Positions 15,001 through 30,000 of a DNA stretch of 64,000 nt are shown here, in pieces. The notes beneath the pieces are model-generated. The model was not told where the DNA came from. It made no database searches and saw nothing but the letters and a program-made list of their open reading frames with translations. The position numbers were made by a program, and so were the translations under genes. How positions within the stretch are numbered: position 1 is the stretch's first letter; every line of letters begins with the position of its first letter. This DNA comes from Liolophura sinensis (taxonomy: Eukaryota; Mollusca; Polyplacophora; Chitonida; Chitonidae): the NCBI RefSeq assembly GCF_032854445.1, contig NC_088300.1, positions 37,478,458-37,542,457 of the forward strand, given 5' to 3'.

Positions 15001-18000
15001 CGCTGTAAGTTCGTCAAGTTCTTCAAGGATGTTGATTATTCAGATGTCAAGCCTTGATCTTCATGCTGATAAGAAAAGGCAAAAAAAAAACTGTAGTTAT
15101 TGTATATCACCTAAAGTTTAGCTCTCTTTAAGTTTCGATTGATTCAGACTGATTTATCCACGTTATAGGACCACTCAGAGAGATTTTGTTCAAGTTTGAA
15201 TAATTTCTTATCTGAAAAAAAATGTTGGCATCAAAAATAGCATTTTGAGGGTTTTATATGCTTCTGAAAGTGCATTTTAATTTTTTACAGGCCAAAACCT
15301 TGTGAAATACAGCACTAGCTACTCAATATGACTACTGTTGCTCAGACTTGTGCAAATCTCATGTGACTTTCTGGATGTTAACACAAGGAATGCTAGTTGG
15401 TATCAGAGCACAGCACTGCAATCAATCTTGTCTTTTCACAGCCAAAATCACTGATAGCCAAATTTTCTTGATGTGTAAGGTTACTCAACACTTTGAGAGT
15501 GTTCCTCCTTTGTCCCTTACTCTGAATCTGTGGACAGTGTTGGACAGAGTTGGACAATGTTACCTTGCAGTTATCATCATCATCATCACCACCAGCTGGC
15601 TGTCTGTCACCCACTCAAAAGAGCTGACTTCGCATGTAGCTTACAGTCAAGTGCCAGGTCGCCTTGTCTTAGGTTGTCTCCCCTTCTGGGAGCCCTTACC
15701 CGTCCTCGGCTAAACTCTGGCAATCATGACCATGGAGGGGACCAGTTTGGTCTACATACCTCTCCATCTTAACACTTCCAATCTGATGGGCAAACTTTGC
15801 ACACATAAAAATGGTATAGGTTTACACAGAAACAGAGAAACCATCTCACTGCACAACATCGGGGATTCTTGAGGGAGGAAGACATCTTGAGATCTGTTTG
15901 ACTAGCTATAAAGCGACAGAATGTCATCTGTGTTGTTATCTGCTGTCTCACGGCACCACAATTCTGAGAATGGGGACAAAGGAGATCCTTTCTCTATCTT
16001 TATTTCCACTCTATCTGTCTAAGTAAAACAGGCAATTCTTTTCCAGCTCCAGGAGAAGACAAAGGCTTGATCTCTAAGACCATCAGCAAAGAATCGAGAA
16101 GGTTGAAGAACTTATTGCAGCATTGCATCGTGTTTTAGTTGTGCTCAGATGAGCAAGCACTGGTTAAGTCACGATCAATATTCAGAGAAATAATGACTTG
16201 GATGACAAGCAGAAGTTTACCTATCCATAATGATCTAGCTTAACCTGAAGCTGAAGTACAATAAGACATGAAAACTTTGAGCTTGACAATAGCACACACA
16301 TCACGTTGCCCTGGCACAGCGGTGTGCCACAGTGACCATGAACATCGGTTTCATCATGCTGACCAAGGGTAGTGTGCCACCTGGCAGACTTTGACCTTGA
16401 CAACAACACGCGCGTTGGTTTGATCATGTTGCCCTAGTTGAGTAATGTGCCACTCTGATCATGAACAGTAGCACACACATTGGTTTCATCATGTTGCCCA
16501 AGCATAGTGTGCCACCTGGCAGACTTTGACCTCAACAGCAACACGCGTTGGTTTGATCATGCTGCCCTGGTTGAGTAATGTGCCACTTTGACAGACTTCG
16601 ACCATGACAATATCACAGGGCTTGGTTTCATCATGATGCCCTTGTGTAATAGCATGCCACCTGACAGACAGAGTACCCTAAGTGGCCCAGGGTGTAGGTC
16701 CTCTCACGGCAAGCTGACAGGGTAGCACACAGGCTGGCACCCTTGCTCATTCCTCGTTACCTTATATAAGCCGATCTCTCCTTGTAGTTGTCACACAGAT
16801 CATTACCATCTAATACCAATTCTGTTAGTTTCCAGCCCCGGATTTTAGACAGTTCATCAACCAGTTTCAGCTGGACATGAAATGAAGAGAGAGAAAAAAA
16901 AAAAAAAAATGACAAAGCACTTTAATACATAATAAATAAAAAAGGGCACAGAATGAGTCTGACAACACAATGATAATGGTGTAGATGATTCCATACACAT
17001 TAATTAGAACGACTCAAAACCCAGTGAGATTACTACTGAATTTACACTATGTGATCTTATATTTCACACACAAACACAAATGTTCTAAAAATTACACTCT
17101 ACTTACGCAGTTTTTACCCAGGTTCAGATGAGTCATATTAGGAGTTTTGGATACCAGTGCTTTGAGACTGTCCAAGGACATAAGCCTATTGTTGCTGAGA
17201 TCCAAACTTGTCAACTGTCGGCAAGAAAACAGGGCCAAATTTTCACACACTTCCGTGTCATTAAAACTGAACACAAAATATGATTATGTATAAATGACTA
17301 AAATACATGTAAATCTGTAGCACCTAATTACTGTATGCCACTGTCATGGAAAATCATAGGATTTGGCTAGGTGGCTCCAAATTTTGTTAGCATACTAACA
17401 CAATATGGTTATTCATAGTGATTCTGATCAGAGAGAAGTGTGCGGTTGATTAGATTTTCTCTACTCAATGAGCAGGGAATGGATTTTAACTTGCACGAGA
17501 GATCACAAAGGTAGTATTTGAAAATAATGCATGACAAAATCCACACATTTTTCTATGAAACTAATGCATATGTACATGAGTGATGCACGTACATGAGTGA
17601 TGCATATGTACATAAGTGATGCACATGTACATGAGTGGTGCATACGTACATGAGTGATGCACGTACATGAGTGATGCATATGTACATGAGTGATGCACAT
17701 GTACATGAGTGGTGCATATGTACATGAGTGATGCACATGTACATGAGTGGTGCATATGTGCATAAGTGATGCACATGTACATGAGTGGTGCATATGTACA
17801 TGAGTGATGCACATGTACATGAGTGGTGCATATGTGCATAAGTGATGCATATGTACATAAGTGATGCACATGTACATGAGTGGTGCATATGTACATGAGT
17901 GATGCACATGTACATGAGTGGTGCATATGTACATGAGTGATGCACATGTACATGAGTGATGCACATGTACATGAGTGATGCACATGTACATGAGTGGTGC

Positions 18001-21000
18001 ACATGTACATGAGTGATGCACATGTACATGAGTGATGCACATGTACATGAGTGATGCACATGTACATGAGTGATGCACATGTACATGAGTGATGCACATG
18101 TACATGAGTGATGCACATGTACATGAGTGGTGCATAGGAACATAAGTGATGCACATGTACATGAGTGGTGCATATGTACATAAGTGATGCACATGTACAT
18201 GAGTGGTGCATATGTACATAAGTGATGCACATGTACATGAGTGATGCACATGTACATGAGTGATGCACGTACATGAGTGATGCATATGTACATAAGTGAT
18301 GCACATGTACATGAGTGGTGCATATGTACATGAGTGATGCACATGTACATGAGTGGTGCATATGTACATAAGTGATGCACATGTACATGAGTGATGCACA
18401 TGTACATGAGTGATGCACATGTACATGAGTGGTGCATATGTACATGAGTGATGCACATGTACATGAGTGATGCACATGTACATGAGTGATGCACATGTAC
18501 ATGAGTGATGCACATGTACATGAGTGGTGCATAGGAACACAAGTGATGCACATGTACATGAGTGGTGCATATGTACATAAGTGATGCACATGTACATGAG
18601 TGGTGCATATGTACCTAAGTGATGCACATGTACATGAGTGGTGCATATGTACATAAGTGATGCACATGTACATGAGTGATGCATATGTACATAAGTGATG
18701 CACATGTACATGAGTGATGCACGTACATGAGTGATGCATATGTACATAAGTGATGCACATGTACATGAGTGATGCATATGTACATAAGTGATGCACATGT
18801 ACATGAGTGATGCACATGTTAGAAATATAAACAACAAAAGTTTCTTGCGGTATTTCTAGAAGTTGATCACTATATAAATGAAACCTGCACAGATTAGAAT
18901 AAGACACCACAAAATGATTTCCAGCTAGCCATGCATGGATATGACACTAACAACAGTTAACTCATTAGGTCTCGGGAGCGGCTTAAGCTGCAGCCTAGCC
19001 ATTTGACGGCACCTCATTTCCCCGCGAGTGGCTTAAGCCGCATAAAACACTGTCTATTTTTCCACGGAAATTGGAATTTTTAGGGGCCTAAACCAATCAA
19101 ATGCTGCATAGAAGAGTCTTCCGACAAAGAGGAACTAACTTTAGGTCAATTACGCTCCAGAATCAACGAGAGACGCGAACCTGAACTATCGGAAACTGTA
19201 CCGTAACAACAACAACGCGAACTATGGAAACGCAATTTTACTCAAATCGAGAGATACACTGTTCTGATAAAGTGATTAATTTTATGTTTACACGCTTCAC
19301 AGAGCAAAAATACCAACTGCTACCGAATATCTTATTCTGGAATTATCCCAAAATCATAAAACAAAACCTTTGAATTTTTTAGTGCAAAATTGTATTTCTG
19401 CTGTGGCCTGCTGGGGACCAAGCGGTGACCAGGGTTGCAGTAGCGAGGGCTGTATGACGTTGTGGTAGCAAATGAGTTAATACCTCAGGAATATGCTCCT
19501 CTATGATCTTCACCACTTCATTCATGACATGGAATTTATTAAGAGCCAGGTGGATTCCTTCAGCAGAGAGTTCTGAAATATAATGAAGTACATAATCAAT
19601 GTTACCCATACAGTGTACAGCTCGATTCTGTTAGTTCTATTGATCTTAGAAAGGTGTTTTCAGGTTTGTTTTAGTTCTATTGATCTTAGAAAAGGGTTTT
19701 CAGGTTTGTTTGTTTTAGTTCTATTGATCTTAGAAAGGGGTTTTCAGGTTTGTTTTAGTTCTATTGATCATAGAAAGGGGTTTTCAAGTTTGTTTGTTTT
19801 AGTTCTATTGATCTTAGAAAGTGGTTTTCAGGTTTGTTTTACTTCCTAGAGTAGAGTATAGTAGATAATATCCTAATGGAAAGTGTAAGATTCAGTACCA
19901 AGGGTAACAGTTTGTAACATTCACATGTATTTGCCTCTAAAAATGTACTGAGTGAATTTTATTTCATTCATTATTTCATTGGAATTTTATGCCATACTCA
20001 AGAATATGATACTCCTGCAACAGTGACCAAGAATTAATTCAGTGAAAGAATTAAAAAATATTTCTGTAATTATTCCTCTAGTTATTTAAATAAACCCTAT
20101 ATAACCTTTTCATAAAATTGAAACTGAATCACCTCCCTTAATGAACCACCCACTTGTTGAATTTGCTTTCTTTTATCCTCAATTTCTACTGAATTGCTAA
20201 GATTCTCTAGCCAATACTTAGTTTATTTGTGTGTTTACTTTACTTTAGTCAAGGACATATTTTGCTGAAAGTTGGCACTGTTTAGGTCCTCAAAATGAGG
20301 TCAATGTACGACGTATTTTTTTTCAACACAACAAGATGAAGAGTGACAACTACAATTCACAGTTTGCCTTTTGAAATTAATCGATTTTGTCTAGGGCAAA
20401 GAGCGAAAATAGACTTTTTTGAGACCTTGAAAATTTGAAAGTGTGTGGCACCCAAATTGTGGCACCCAAACTGAGTGTAGTTACATGTACATAGCCGTTG
20501 TTGAAATTGAGTTTTTAACTTTAAATATCCAGTTTCAAATCATAAAATTGAATTTTAAATTCAACTGTACAAACTGAATACTGGTCAATAAATACAACAC
20601 GTATGAATCCCTTACTTAATCATGCTTAAAAATACATACTGCAACCTTCTGCAATTCATTGATGTTAGGTGAAACAAAATTCTGATTTACCACTAAAACT
20701 AAATTTCAATTACACAAACTGCACCCGGTTCTTTTACATGGACAATGACTGAATTTGGAATCCTCAAGTCACTATCATGCTGTAGAAAGCTGTATGGGCT
20801 GATGAAGTTCATCTGGATTGTCGGCTTTCTTCCAGACAGCCACACATGCATCTGTATAGGTATACAACAACGGTTAAATCAAAAAGTACTCCACTTACTT
20901 GGATCTTGGAACAAAGAACTAAGGTCCAATGCCTTTCCAGCAGCATCATATCGGTCACTCATGCACACCTGAGAAATCAACATCAAAGATATTCATCAAT

Positions 21001-24000
21001 CAAATCACACATCAAACCCAATGGTCAGCATTATTGTTAAGGCCAGAGAATTTGCTTTCTGACCAGCTGATTTACATAATCTGAGGTAACCAAGGAGAAT
21101 TGATTAGCAGATACAATACCTATGACACTTTTTTTTAATGCAGCTGCTATTAACAAATACCAATCACAATTAATGTAAAGCTGTTACACAACAGTTCAAG
21201 GAAAAACTCAAGGATTTTTTGAATCCTTGTAGGGAATTCCACATAAAAAGTGCTAACAAGAATTTCATGTCTATTGCTTCAGACATTCTGGAGAAGAAGA
21301 TTTTTAACCTTATCAATAAAATTCAAAATGGCCGCTAAATCATGTGACTGACCAAACAGCACAAAACATCAAAAGTTGCTTCATATGTTTGCTATTAAAA
21401 CTGCTTTAAAAAAGGTTTTGTTACCGTTAACAGTTTTCAAGTAGACTAAGAATAATAACAATAACCCAAAATATGTCAAGAGGCGTCCTGCTAGGATAGC
21501 GTGGATCCCTAATAATAAAACTGGGGCCATGAAATAATTACAAAATCTTTACAAAGCATAATGCCACACTGGAGACAAAGGAAATCTCTTTGATGTCTCC
21601 TTGGTTCACTGGCACATATCATTAACCAACAGGTCATATCACAAAAACAGAAAAAAATCAAAAAAAAATCATACATCCAGGACTACATGTATATGTATGT
21701 CTTGTCATTTACAGACATGACCAATTCACTGATCCTGTTCCACCCCTTGATTTTATTTGTGAAGAGTGTGGCCAGTTTTTGGGCGAGATCTAGATATTGC
21801 CTATACCATTTTCTATGCCATACTGGGCTGAATTTCCACGTCATAGACCTATATATATACATGTAGATTTTTTCCAGTATGTTGTAGGTCACAAATTCAT
21901 TAAAGTTTGGTTTTAGAACATCGTAAAAAGAGAGAAATCATATATATATATAACAGAAAAACATAGAGTGCCCATAACTTTCAACAAGCTATCTTGACCT
22001 CCACAAATGACCAAACAAATGCTGGACTGTGTGATCCAAATTTGAAATTATTCAGCATGTAATATGCCACTTGAGCAAACTCTTTATGTGGGGAAAACAA
22101 GATACCAATTAAATTAAATGTTACAGTGCCTGCCTCACCAAAAGTAGGAATGTCAATCCTATTTTAAAATGCCCTTGATCTGTCACTTACTCTGCACTTA
22201 CCATATGTATTAGATTGCGTTTCAAACCATTATAACACAACATGGATGTGGATAAATATATATATAACAACAATCATATATAACAACAATCATGTATAAC
22301 AAACAATCATTTATGTGCCTGAAATTGTGAAATTTTGACATGATTTAAAATCATCTTTCTGATGATCTCAGTGAACGACCAAACATGCTGATTCCTCATT
22401 CAAGGTTGTTGCTCAGCAAATGATCAGTTTAATTCTTGTAAACCTGGCGCAGACACACTACATGAAGATCAGTCTGCCTGGGCAATTTCTAATTTGGTGG
22501 CCCACAGAAATGCTATTAAAGTAACACAAAGAGAAGAAAAAATTTTGCTAAAACGAGAAGAAAACATTTGCTTCAACACCAAATGTCTACATACCTTTAG
22601 TTTTTCAATGGTTGACTCAGTTATGTGGTTGGCTGGAGGGTAACATGGACGCACAACTGTGATTATCTGTAATCAGTAAATAGCACAATGTTGGAATATT
22701 CTTGAGTATGACGTATAACACCAACCAAATAAATACATAAATAAATAAATAAATGTCACAGTATGTGCCATTAACATCTAACCATTTGATCAATGCCATT
22801 TGTAGGACAGACATGTCCTACACGAACACAAATGTACACTACAGTTCAAGCTCGAAGTCAAATGTTTATTGCTCGTATCGCACTCCCATACACTGAATAA
22901 CGCTCCACTGGTACGTGACAAACCCTCTACTGGGCTGTGTCTGAGACCTGCTAAGGTGTGCAGGATTATCGTCGGAAGGTGTGAATATAGTTCTGTCTAC
23001 AGACACATCCTTGTTTTCAAGCGAAGGTGCAACCTGTGTTTCAGCCATTTGCACACAAACCAGCCGTGAAAAGCGGAAAGTTTATCTTGCAATGTGTAAC
23101 CTACCTCCGCACAACAAAATCAACTTGATTATTGGGATTAACTGTGTGATCAAATCATCGACTGGTGTCACCGGTCGGCACACTCATTTTGATGTACACT
23201 TATATTAGAACCACGCAACAGGTATTTTATAGTAAACTGGCCAAATCTCCACATAAATTTCACAGACCACTCCACTTTCTTGTGAATAAAGCACGTGCAG
23301 TAGTGCGTGCTTCTCTCCTGGGATATCATCCCAACATAGGCAGATAGCAGTCTCGTGTGGCCGTGAGTCTACGTGATTCTTTGCACTGATGTCTTATCAT
23401 TTGTCGCGCCTGTATAAAGGTGACATCTAAACAACATCATGTATTCACACTGCTCTAAGGATCATGTAAGCCTCATGTCAAAAGAGCTTAAAAAAAACAA
23501 AAAAAAAAACACCACCACCCAAAACATGTATGTTCAGGTCAGAATCAAATATCCTTGTCTTAATTTTTAGGCGATAACCTGACAATGTCCTTGTCTGAAC
23601 TTTTAGAGGATAACGTGACAGTGTTCGTGTCAGTCTGTTGATTTGCAAGCTTGCCATAGCTCTATGGGCACTGTAAACACCTCCCACCAATCTCAAAACC
23701 TGTTGGCAAGTGCTCTGTGGTGCGCACTCAAGTTAGTCCCTTTCCTTGCGGCATGCTTGTGATGTAGGAGACCCAACTGAATTCGTCTTGGAACTGTTCA
23801 CATATTGTAAATAGATGGCAGTTGCATTAGTTGTGCTCCGTGACTGGTCAGCTCCATTGGCAAGTAAAATGCCACCACTCGGTGAGTTTTTCACCTTCTC
23901 TTTGGTTGTTGTTGGAAGATTCAGGAGCATCATTTATAGGAGTTCCTCTGAAGAGCATGATTTCTACCAGTGTCAAGGCCAGCATAAAGGATGGGCTAAG

Positions 24001-27000
24001 TCAGACACTGGCTACAGAAGCAGAAATAATAAATCACTTGCCTTAAATCCAGTGGGAAGAGTTATCTTTTGGGTGGCTCCTTTTATTGCATTAGCAGCTG
24101 ATTCATCGTCAAGGTAGAATACAGCTGATTTATTTTCATGACGATACTGAAATGATAGACAATAAAATCATTTTCTTAATTTCTGGAAGATAACTTGGCG
24201 AGATAAAACTCATTGATTGCTTGATGTTAAATGGTACATGTATACTCGAGAATATTTCACCCATACAACACTTGTGTCAGTCATTTTTTGGAGGAACCAG
24301 ACTGCCAAAGTAAAACTAACAAGATCCGTTGAGTAAATGACAAACACTCTAACATCTGACAAACAAATCTTTACACACACACACACCAGTTCAATGCCTA
24401 TGTCATATTACTGGATGGAAAGTCATCTTGAACAAACTTCCAATTACTGCCACTAAGACCACAAAATGTCTGATTAATGATTTAAATTGACCTGAACAAC
24501 AATATGGGGGGTTTCAACCCAAACTCTCCTTTCAATAAACTTACAGCTTATACAGGTGGCAAGTCAATTTTTTCTCTTCAATCTTGGAGCAACTTTGCTA
24601 GTGCTCACTGATTGTGGAGATGAAAACAGCAATATAGGCTGTGATATTGTTTTTTAGTTCTGCTCACCTGTATAGGTTGAAATGGGACATCAAGGTGACT
24701 ATTGAGGAGATCAAGTAGAACTTTCTTGTCTGTCTTACTCCCGTAAGGTATCTGTTTTCAAACATAAACAGCAGAGAGTTGATATGAACCATTTTACAAA
24801 CACAATACAAAAGTAATAGATTCAATGCCTTTAAACATCATTAAAGTAGATCCCCAGCCCTGGGTCTTCCAATCTGCAGATGGATAGTTTTACGTTCCCT
24901 GAATCCATTCCGATTGTTTAAAAAGCTGAAAACAGAGGAAAATCTACTTGGCTACAATCAGGCCACTACTTGTGACGTCACACTACCTGTGACGTCACAG
25001 CAGTACATTCACTGCAGGCATCTGGATGTGTAAAATACAGACAGCAGGAAACAATGGAAATACTTTTACAGATAATTTTGAGATTATTGCATGCCTAAGC
25101 ATGGCTTGTGACTGCAGTAACACAACGCTGGATACTGTAAAGTTACATACATAGCCTAGAAATGCCACAGATTTAAAAAAATATGGACTAGATCTCGTCA
25201 AAAATGCTCTTAGATTACGGGTGACTCTATTGTAGTCGTACAAGACTTGCTAATTCAGCCATGACTTCTAAGAGAAAAGGCCGAAGGACGAGCCTTATAA
25301 TATCCCCACAAAAAGCCAAACAAGCCAAAAAACACTTATTTTAAATTGGCATTTCTACATGTTACCAATCAATGTTTCTATTCAATATAATTCAAGTCTT
25401 ATTTATTTTTGCTCATGATATTTTTCTAAAACGCAAAAGATTAACTAGACTGTCACTCGACGACTGTTGTCATTGGTGCAACTCGCGCTCAATTTTTCAG
25501 TCATATGACCACGAAGGAATCCTTAGGGTGTATGTAATGTACCTCCTTGTTGCAGGACGGATTTCCACTGCTCTTTTAGTGCTGCTTCACTGAGATGACT
25601 TACCGAAGACAAGTAAGCCGCCCTGCCCGAGTCATTATACTGATTCAGGTTAACCAGTAGTTGCACTATCCCCTTCATTCTGAACGCCAAGCGAGCATTT
25701 AGTTGAACTTTTCAGTATTTCTCAGATATAGAGCAATGTATTATTAGCGATTTCAAAAATGTTGATAAAACAAACTTTCCCAAGAAAATGTCACCATACA
25801 GTACACAGTAGCTCAAGTTACATGTAGTTCTGCCGTCTTAATTTCGAGGCTCTTCCAGACCCAACTATAAAACCGCAAGATTTTCCTGGCTCTTCAAAGG
25901 CATGGAAAAGATAACTTTCAAATTTCAGGTTTTTCAAAATCTTAATCCTGTAAAAAAAGACGCACCGTGACTTTATACCAGCCTGTATCAGAAAGCTCGT
26001 TATATCTGTCGAAGTCCCTGCCTCGTCTCTTGTTCCTGGACCCGCCACCTGCTGACCCAACCCTATGGCTAATGTCAGTACGTTCTGAAAACACAATCAC
26101 ACAGACAATCATAGAAAAACAATGACTACAATACAAAGGTCAGCATTATAAAACATGCTCTTATTCATCTGACTACAAGAATTTAGTTGTTTATTTTAAT
26201 TGGTGTTTCACGTAATGTACGATATGGCTTGGGTTTATGGTATGTGTAATACGTTTAAGTCTGCATACCAAATCAGGCATAAACAAGTGTATTCAGAGGG
26301 CAATATTACAGAATTTGAGACGTTTGATAAATCAAAAGATATGCACCAACCACATGTGTCTCAAATATTCCATGAAATCTGTCAGTTTCATGATTCCCCT
26401 TGGATTGTTCTTCAACATACACATAAACGTATGAGAAAAAAACACCTCTTCCACAGATGCGTAAGGATGCATACGAATTGATCACAAATAAGGCAAGAAA
26501 TATTAATTTGCACGTACTTGACTCATGTTTAATGCCTTAATCAAAAATTGTTCACCTATATAATAGCGGCAATCACTTTTATGGGTGGAGAAAACTGGAG
26601 TGCTCAGGGTAAACCACTGACCTTTGGCAACTTACTGATGAACATTCTCATGTGTGACATGCAGATATGGACACCATATTGGTGGAAGACAACTGGTTTT
26701 CAACGAATGAAAAGACTGAGCAAAAGACCACATGAACTCTGTTGTCTGCTGATAGTCACCAAATGCCCCACAAACAGTGAGAGTGGAGGAAAATCATACA
26801 TGAACTGTGACCAGTGAAATACGTGTAGGTCAAGGTCAATTGCCCCTATCATACTGGGAAGCCCTCCAGCGGATAAATGTATGATGCTTCATTCGATTTA
26901 GCTCCATAGTCTTTGGCAGACAAAGACTATCACGCCAAGCATGAATTCTGACCATAAGAAAGTAGGTCACTAAAATACTGCCGGACAATGTTCACTTTCA

Positions 27001-30000
27001 ACAGGCTTCTTACTGAATCAGAGTTCATAAAAATTTATTACAATACAAGAATCGCCTCAAGATTGGTAATCTACGAATGGCCAGAAAAAAACATATAACT
27101 AAAACAAATGCTGTGTTCTCATGAAATTTGGAACTTGTATCAAAGTTAAGGCTGTGTAAATCAACAAGGGCAGACTATACTACAAAACCCGTTCTATATG
27201 TAGAATGTGAAGCACCCGCATGTTGCAGACCAAGCTTTGATCTTCAAGACAGTGTTCACACTTTCAAATTTTTACCTAGTCTAGGAAATCAGAGAGGCAC
27301 CCTGGGGTAAAACTGTACAAGAGAAATGTGGTAGTCTGAACTAGGCACGGTGCTATATCAATGTTCCTAGCACCTGTATAAACAGTTGAATATTTAGTAT
27401 GTCACCTGATCTGTCCATGGCCAACTTGCTACCCCCAGGGACGTACGTCCGTCTGTTGTTAGGGCGAGCTCCATACGGTGTGCTGTAACAGAAGAATTTT
27501 GGGATAGAATCATACACGTTGTATCTATTCATTTAATAACGTGTATTTGATAGAATACGAAAAATGCAAAGGTTTTCTCACCTTTACTGAGACTATGAGA
27601 AGGCCACACTTTAAGTTTTAACACAATGTTAATTTGTTCCTCTCAAAACACCTTTATTTCTGCTATTCTTCTTATTTTATCATATCTTTTGGATTATCCC
27701 AATGAATCGTTCCTTTCTTTTTATGGATGACTTGCGGTTGCTACATGACCAGAAATCTTTGGCGACAAATGAATAGGTTTTAAAGAATATGTGTCAATCT
27801 TTGCATCAAGGCCTTGGTTCAGATGTCATCAGATGGTAGTAGGTTTTGTATAGGGAGAATGAAAAGTTGTCGTCTTGACCTGATTGCAGGTGTGTGTCTC
27901 CAGCCAGGGTGTTTTTATCCTTGGCCTAACCTGGACTGTGTCAGGTGTCTTAAGACTTTTTTTTCTTCCCTAAGATATGTTTTATTTAGTTATTGAGCTT
28001 AAACACTGTGCATCAATGGCCTGGCTTAACACTGACCTGTTGTAATGTTTGCTACGACAATAATAAATCATGCTTTCTACTTGTTTCAGCACACCAATTT
28101 TACAATCAGAAGTGAAATGGGTTCTACATGAAAAAAAACAGTGAGTCTGAACAGGAACACTTATTCATCTGATTGGTATTCAATCTGATTGGTGTTCAAT
28201 CTGATTGTTATCCAGTCAATGGTGCTAAGGTGTGTGTGATGTGCTACTATTTAAGCTTTTACATGAACAGTTAGAATAAAACCTTAATTGAGAAATCTGA
28301 TAAGGGGCCAGATGTCACTGGTTATGAGCGACTACCTGTCAACTATCACATCATTGTTACTCCTCTGCCTGTACTCTCCACGCCAGAAGATTTTTTGCAA
28401 TCAAAGCTATAGTCAAACATTTTATACTGATACAACAGGTTTATGGGTAACAGAAACGGGTGTGCATGTTGTAAACCACTGCCATTTGTAAGGTACAGTG
28501 TACCTGAATCGGAAGGTAATTTTGTAAGGTATTTGTAAGGTACAGTGTACCTGACAAACTTTCCTCGCCTTTCTCACCACTAATCCTGAACTTACTATCT
28601 GCTTGTTGATGGGCCTACGGAATCCTCTTTCATGCTTGTATCCCCATCTTCATCAAGCCTGGAGCGGGGGTTTGGGCCGTCTCTGTCACGTGGACCTGCA
28701 TACAGACGAACAGTAAACCTGTAACTAATCTTATCTATGCAAACTCAAAAATTCAGGGTTACTAAACAAAAGCACAATTTTAACGACCCTGGTGGGTGAA
28801 CATCAGTACATGTGGGTATAGGTAAGGGTGGAGTTTCTTTCGAACTACATTTATCCAATCTATCACAGACTTGCTAACAAAGAATGTGCTTGGAAATCAA
28901 ATCTTTTATCAAACAGGCTCAAAAATGCATAAAATAGACAGAGCATATTTCACCCTAATGGATAAATGGCAATATTAAGTAGTTTTTGCATAATTAAGAA
29001 CTTGAATGTTGTTGATACCTCCATAGCCTCTCCCTCTACCTCTGTACGAGCCTCGTCCTCGTCTGAAATTTTTTCGGGGTCCACCAGATCTTCTGTCATC
29101 TGTAAAAGAAATATGTATATGTATATATGTATATGTTTCGATAAGGAGTAACATTTAAAGGAAAAGAAAACTTTAAAAAATGACATTATAGGCGGAAAAG
29201 AGGACATTTTTTTCTATCTGGTGGTGCCTGCTGCATAATTTTGCAATTTTTCCCCGCCATGCACATAAGGCCTGAAAACGGCAAAGCTGGCATAAATCGC
29301 TGAGTCCATCGCATCCATCTTTAACACCCTGTAATTTATGCTGGGGGTGTGTTCCCTCTCAGCCAATGAGAGTCGTTACAACTGCTGGCTTGTTCATGTA
29401 AACTCGGAACCTACGTCCAACATTCAGGTTTTCCGATACCTGTTCCCTACGTTCTGGAAAGAAGAGTTCTATCAGAAATGTACGAACTGCACTTTGGCAG
29501 CTTCCAATGGCAATAGTTCTTAGGCAAAATGGAGTCGCCCACAGCGGAGTTTGGCGCTGACTTTATTCATAATTTATCAACTTGAGGTACATATTAGAAT
29601 TTTTTTATGGCATGCACTTGTGAGGAAATGCATACTCTTTTCAATGGTATTTGTTTGATATTTAAATTTTCTTCTCCTTTAAAGTTAAAGTGAGCAATAG
29701 CATGCCACTAAAGCTGAATCAATTAATAAAGTAGTATTCCAGAAATATTCTAAAAATATTTTAAAAATTCTACACCGCTTATGAACAAACTAAATAGCAA
29801 ACAATTGTCAGTACCTAGTCTCTCATTCAGTGATGCCATATTGCCATGTTATAGATATCTAGAGTGTTGTCACAAAACCAAGGCGCCCTCCTGTACCAAA
29901 GGTGGCAATGGGAAAATACGAACAAAAACGAGTACACACATCACCTCTACTCCGTTTTCAAAGGGCCGATGTTTCTTTTAGTTTCACGCTCAGTCAGGGT

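Noticed and set aside
17215-17274. Longer version of NXF1 exon 11 using an AG about 54 nt upstream
   Set aside because: It would put TTT TAA directly after exon 10 and break the IPE-LTSL match; the nearer acceptor has a good pyrimidine tract and keeps phase.
17503-18910. Three overlapping minus-strand open frames of 351-449 codons rich in H, S, C, T, M, Y
   Set aside because: They are three frames of the same 19-bp minisatellite. A stop-free unit explains them; the array lies in an NXF1 intron.
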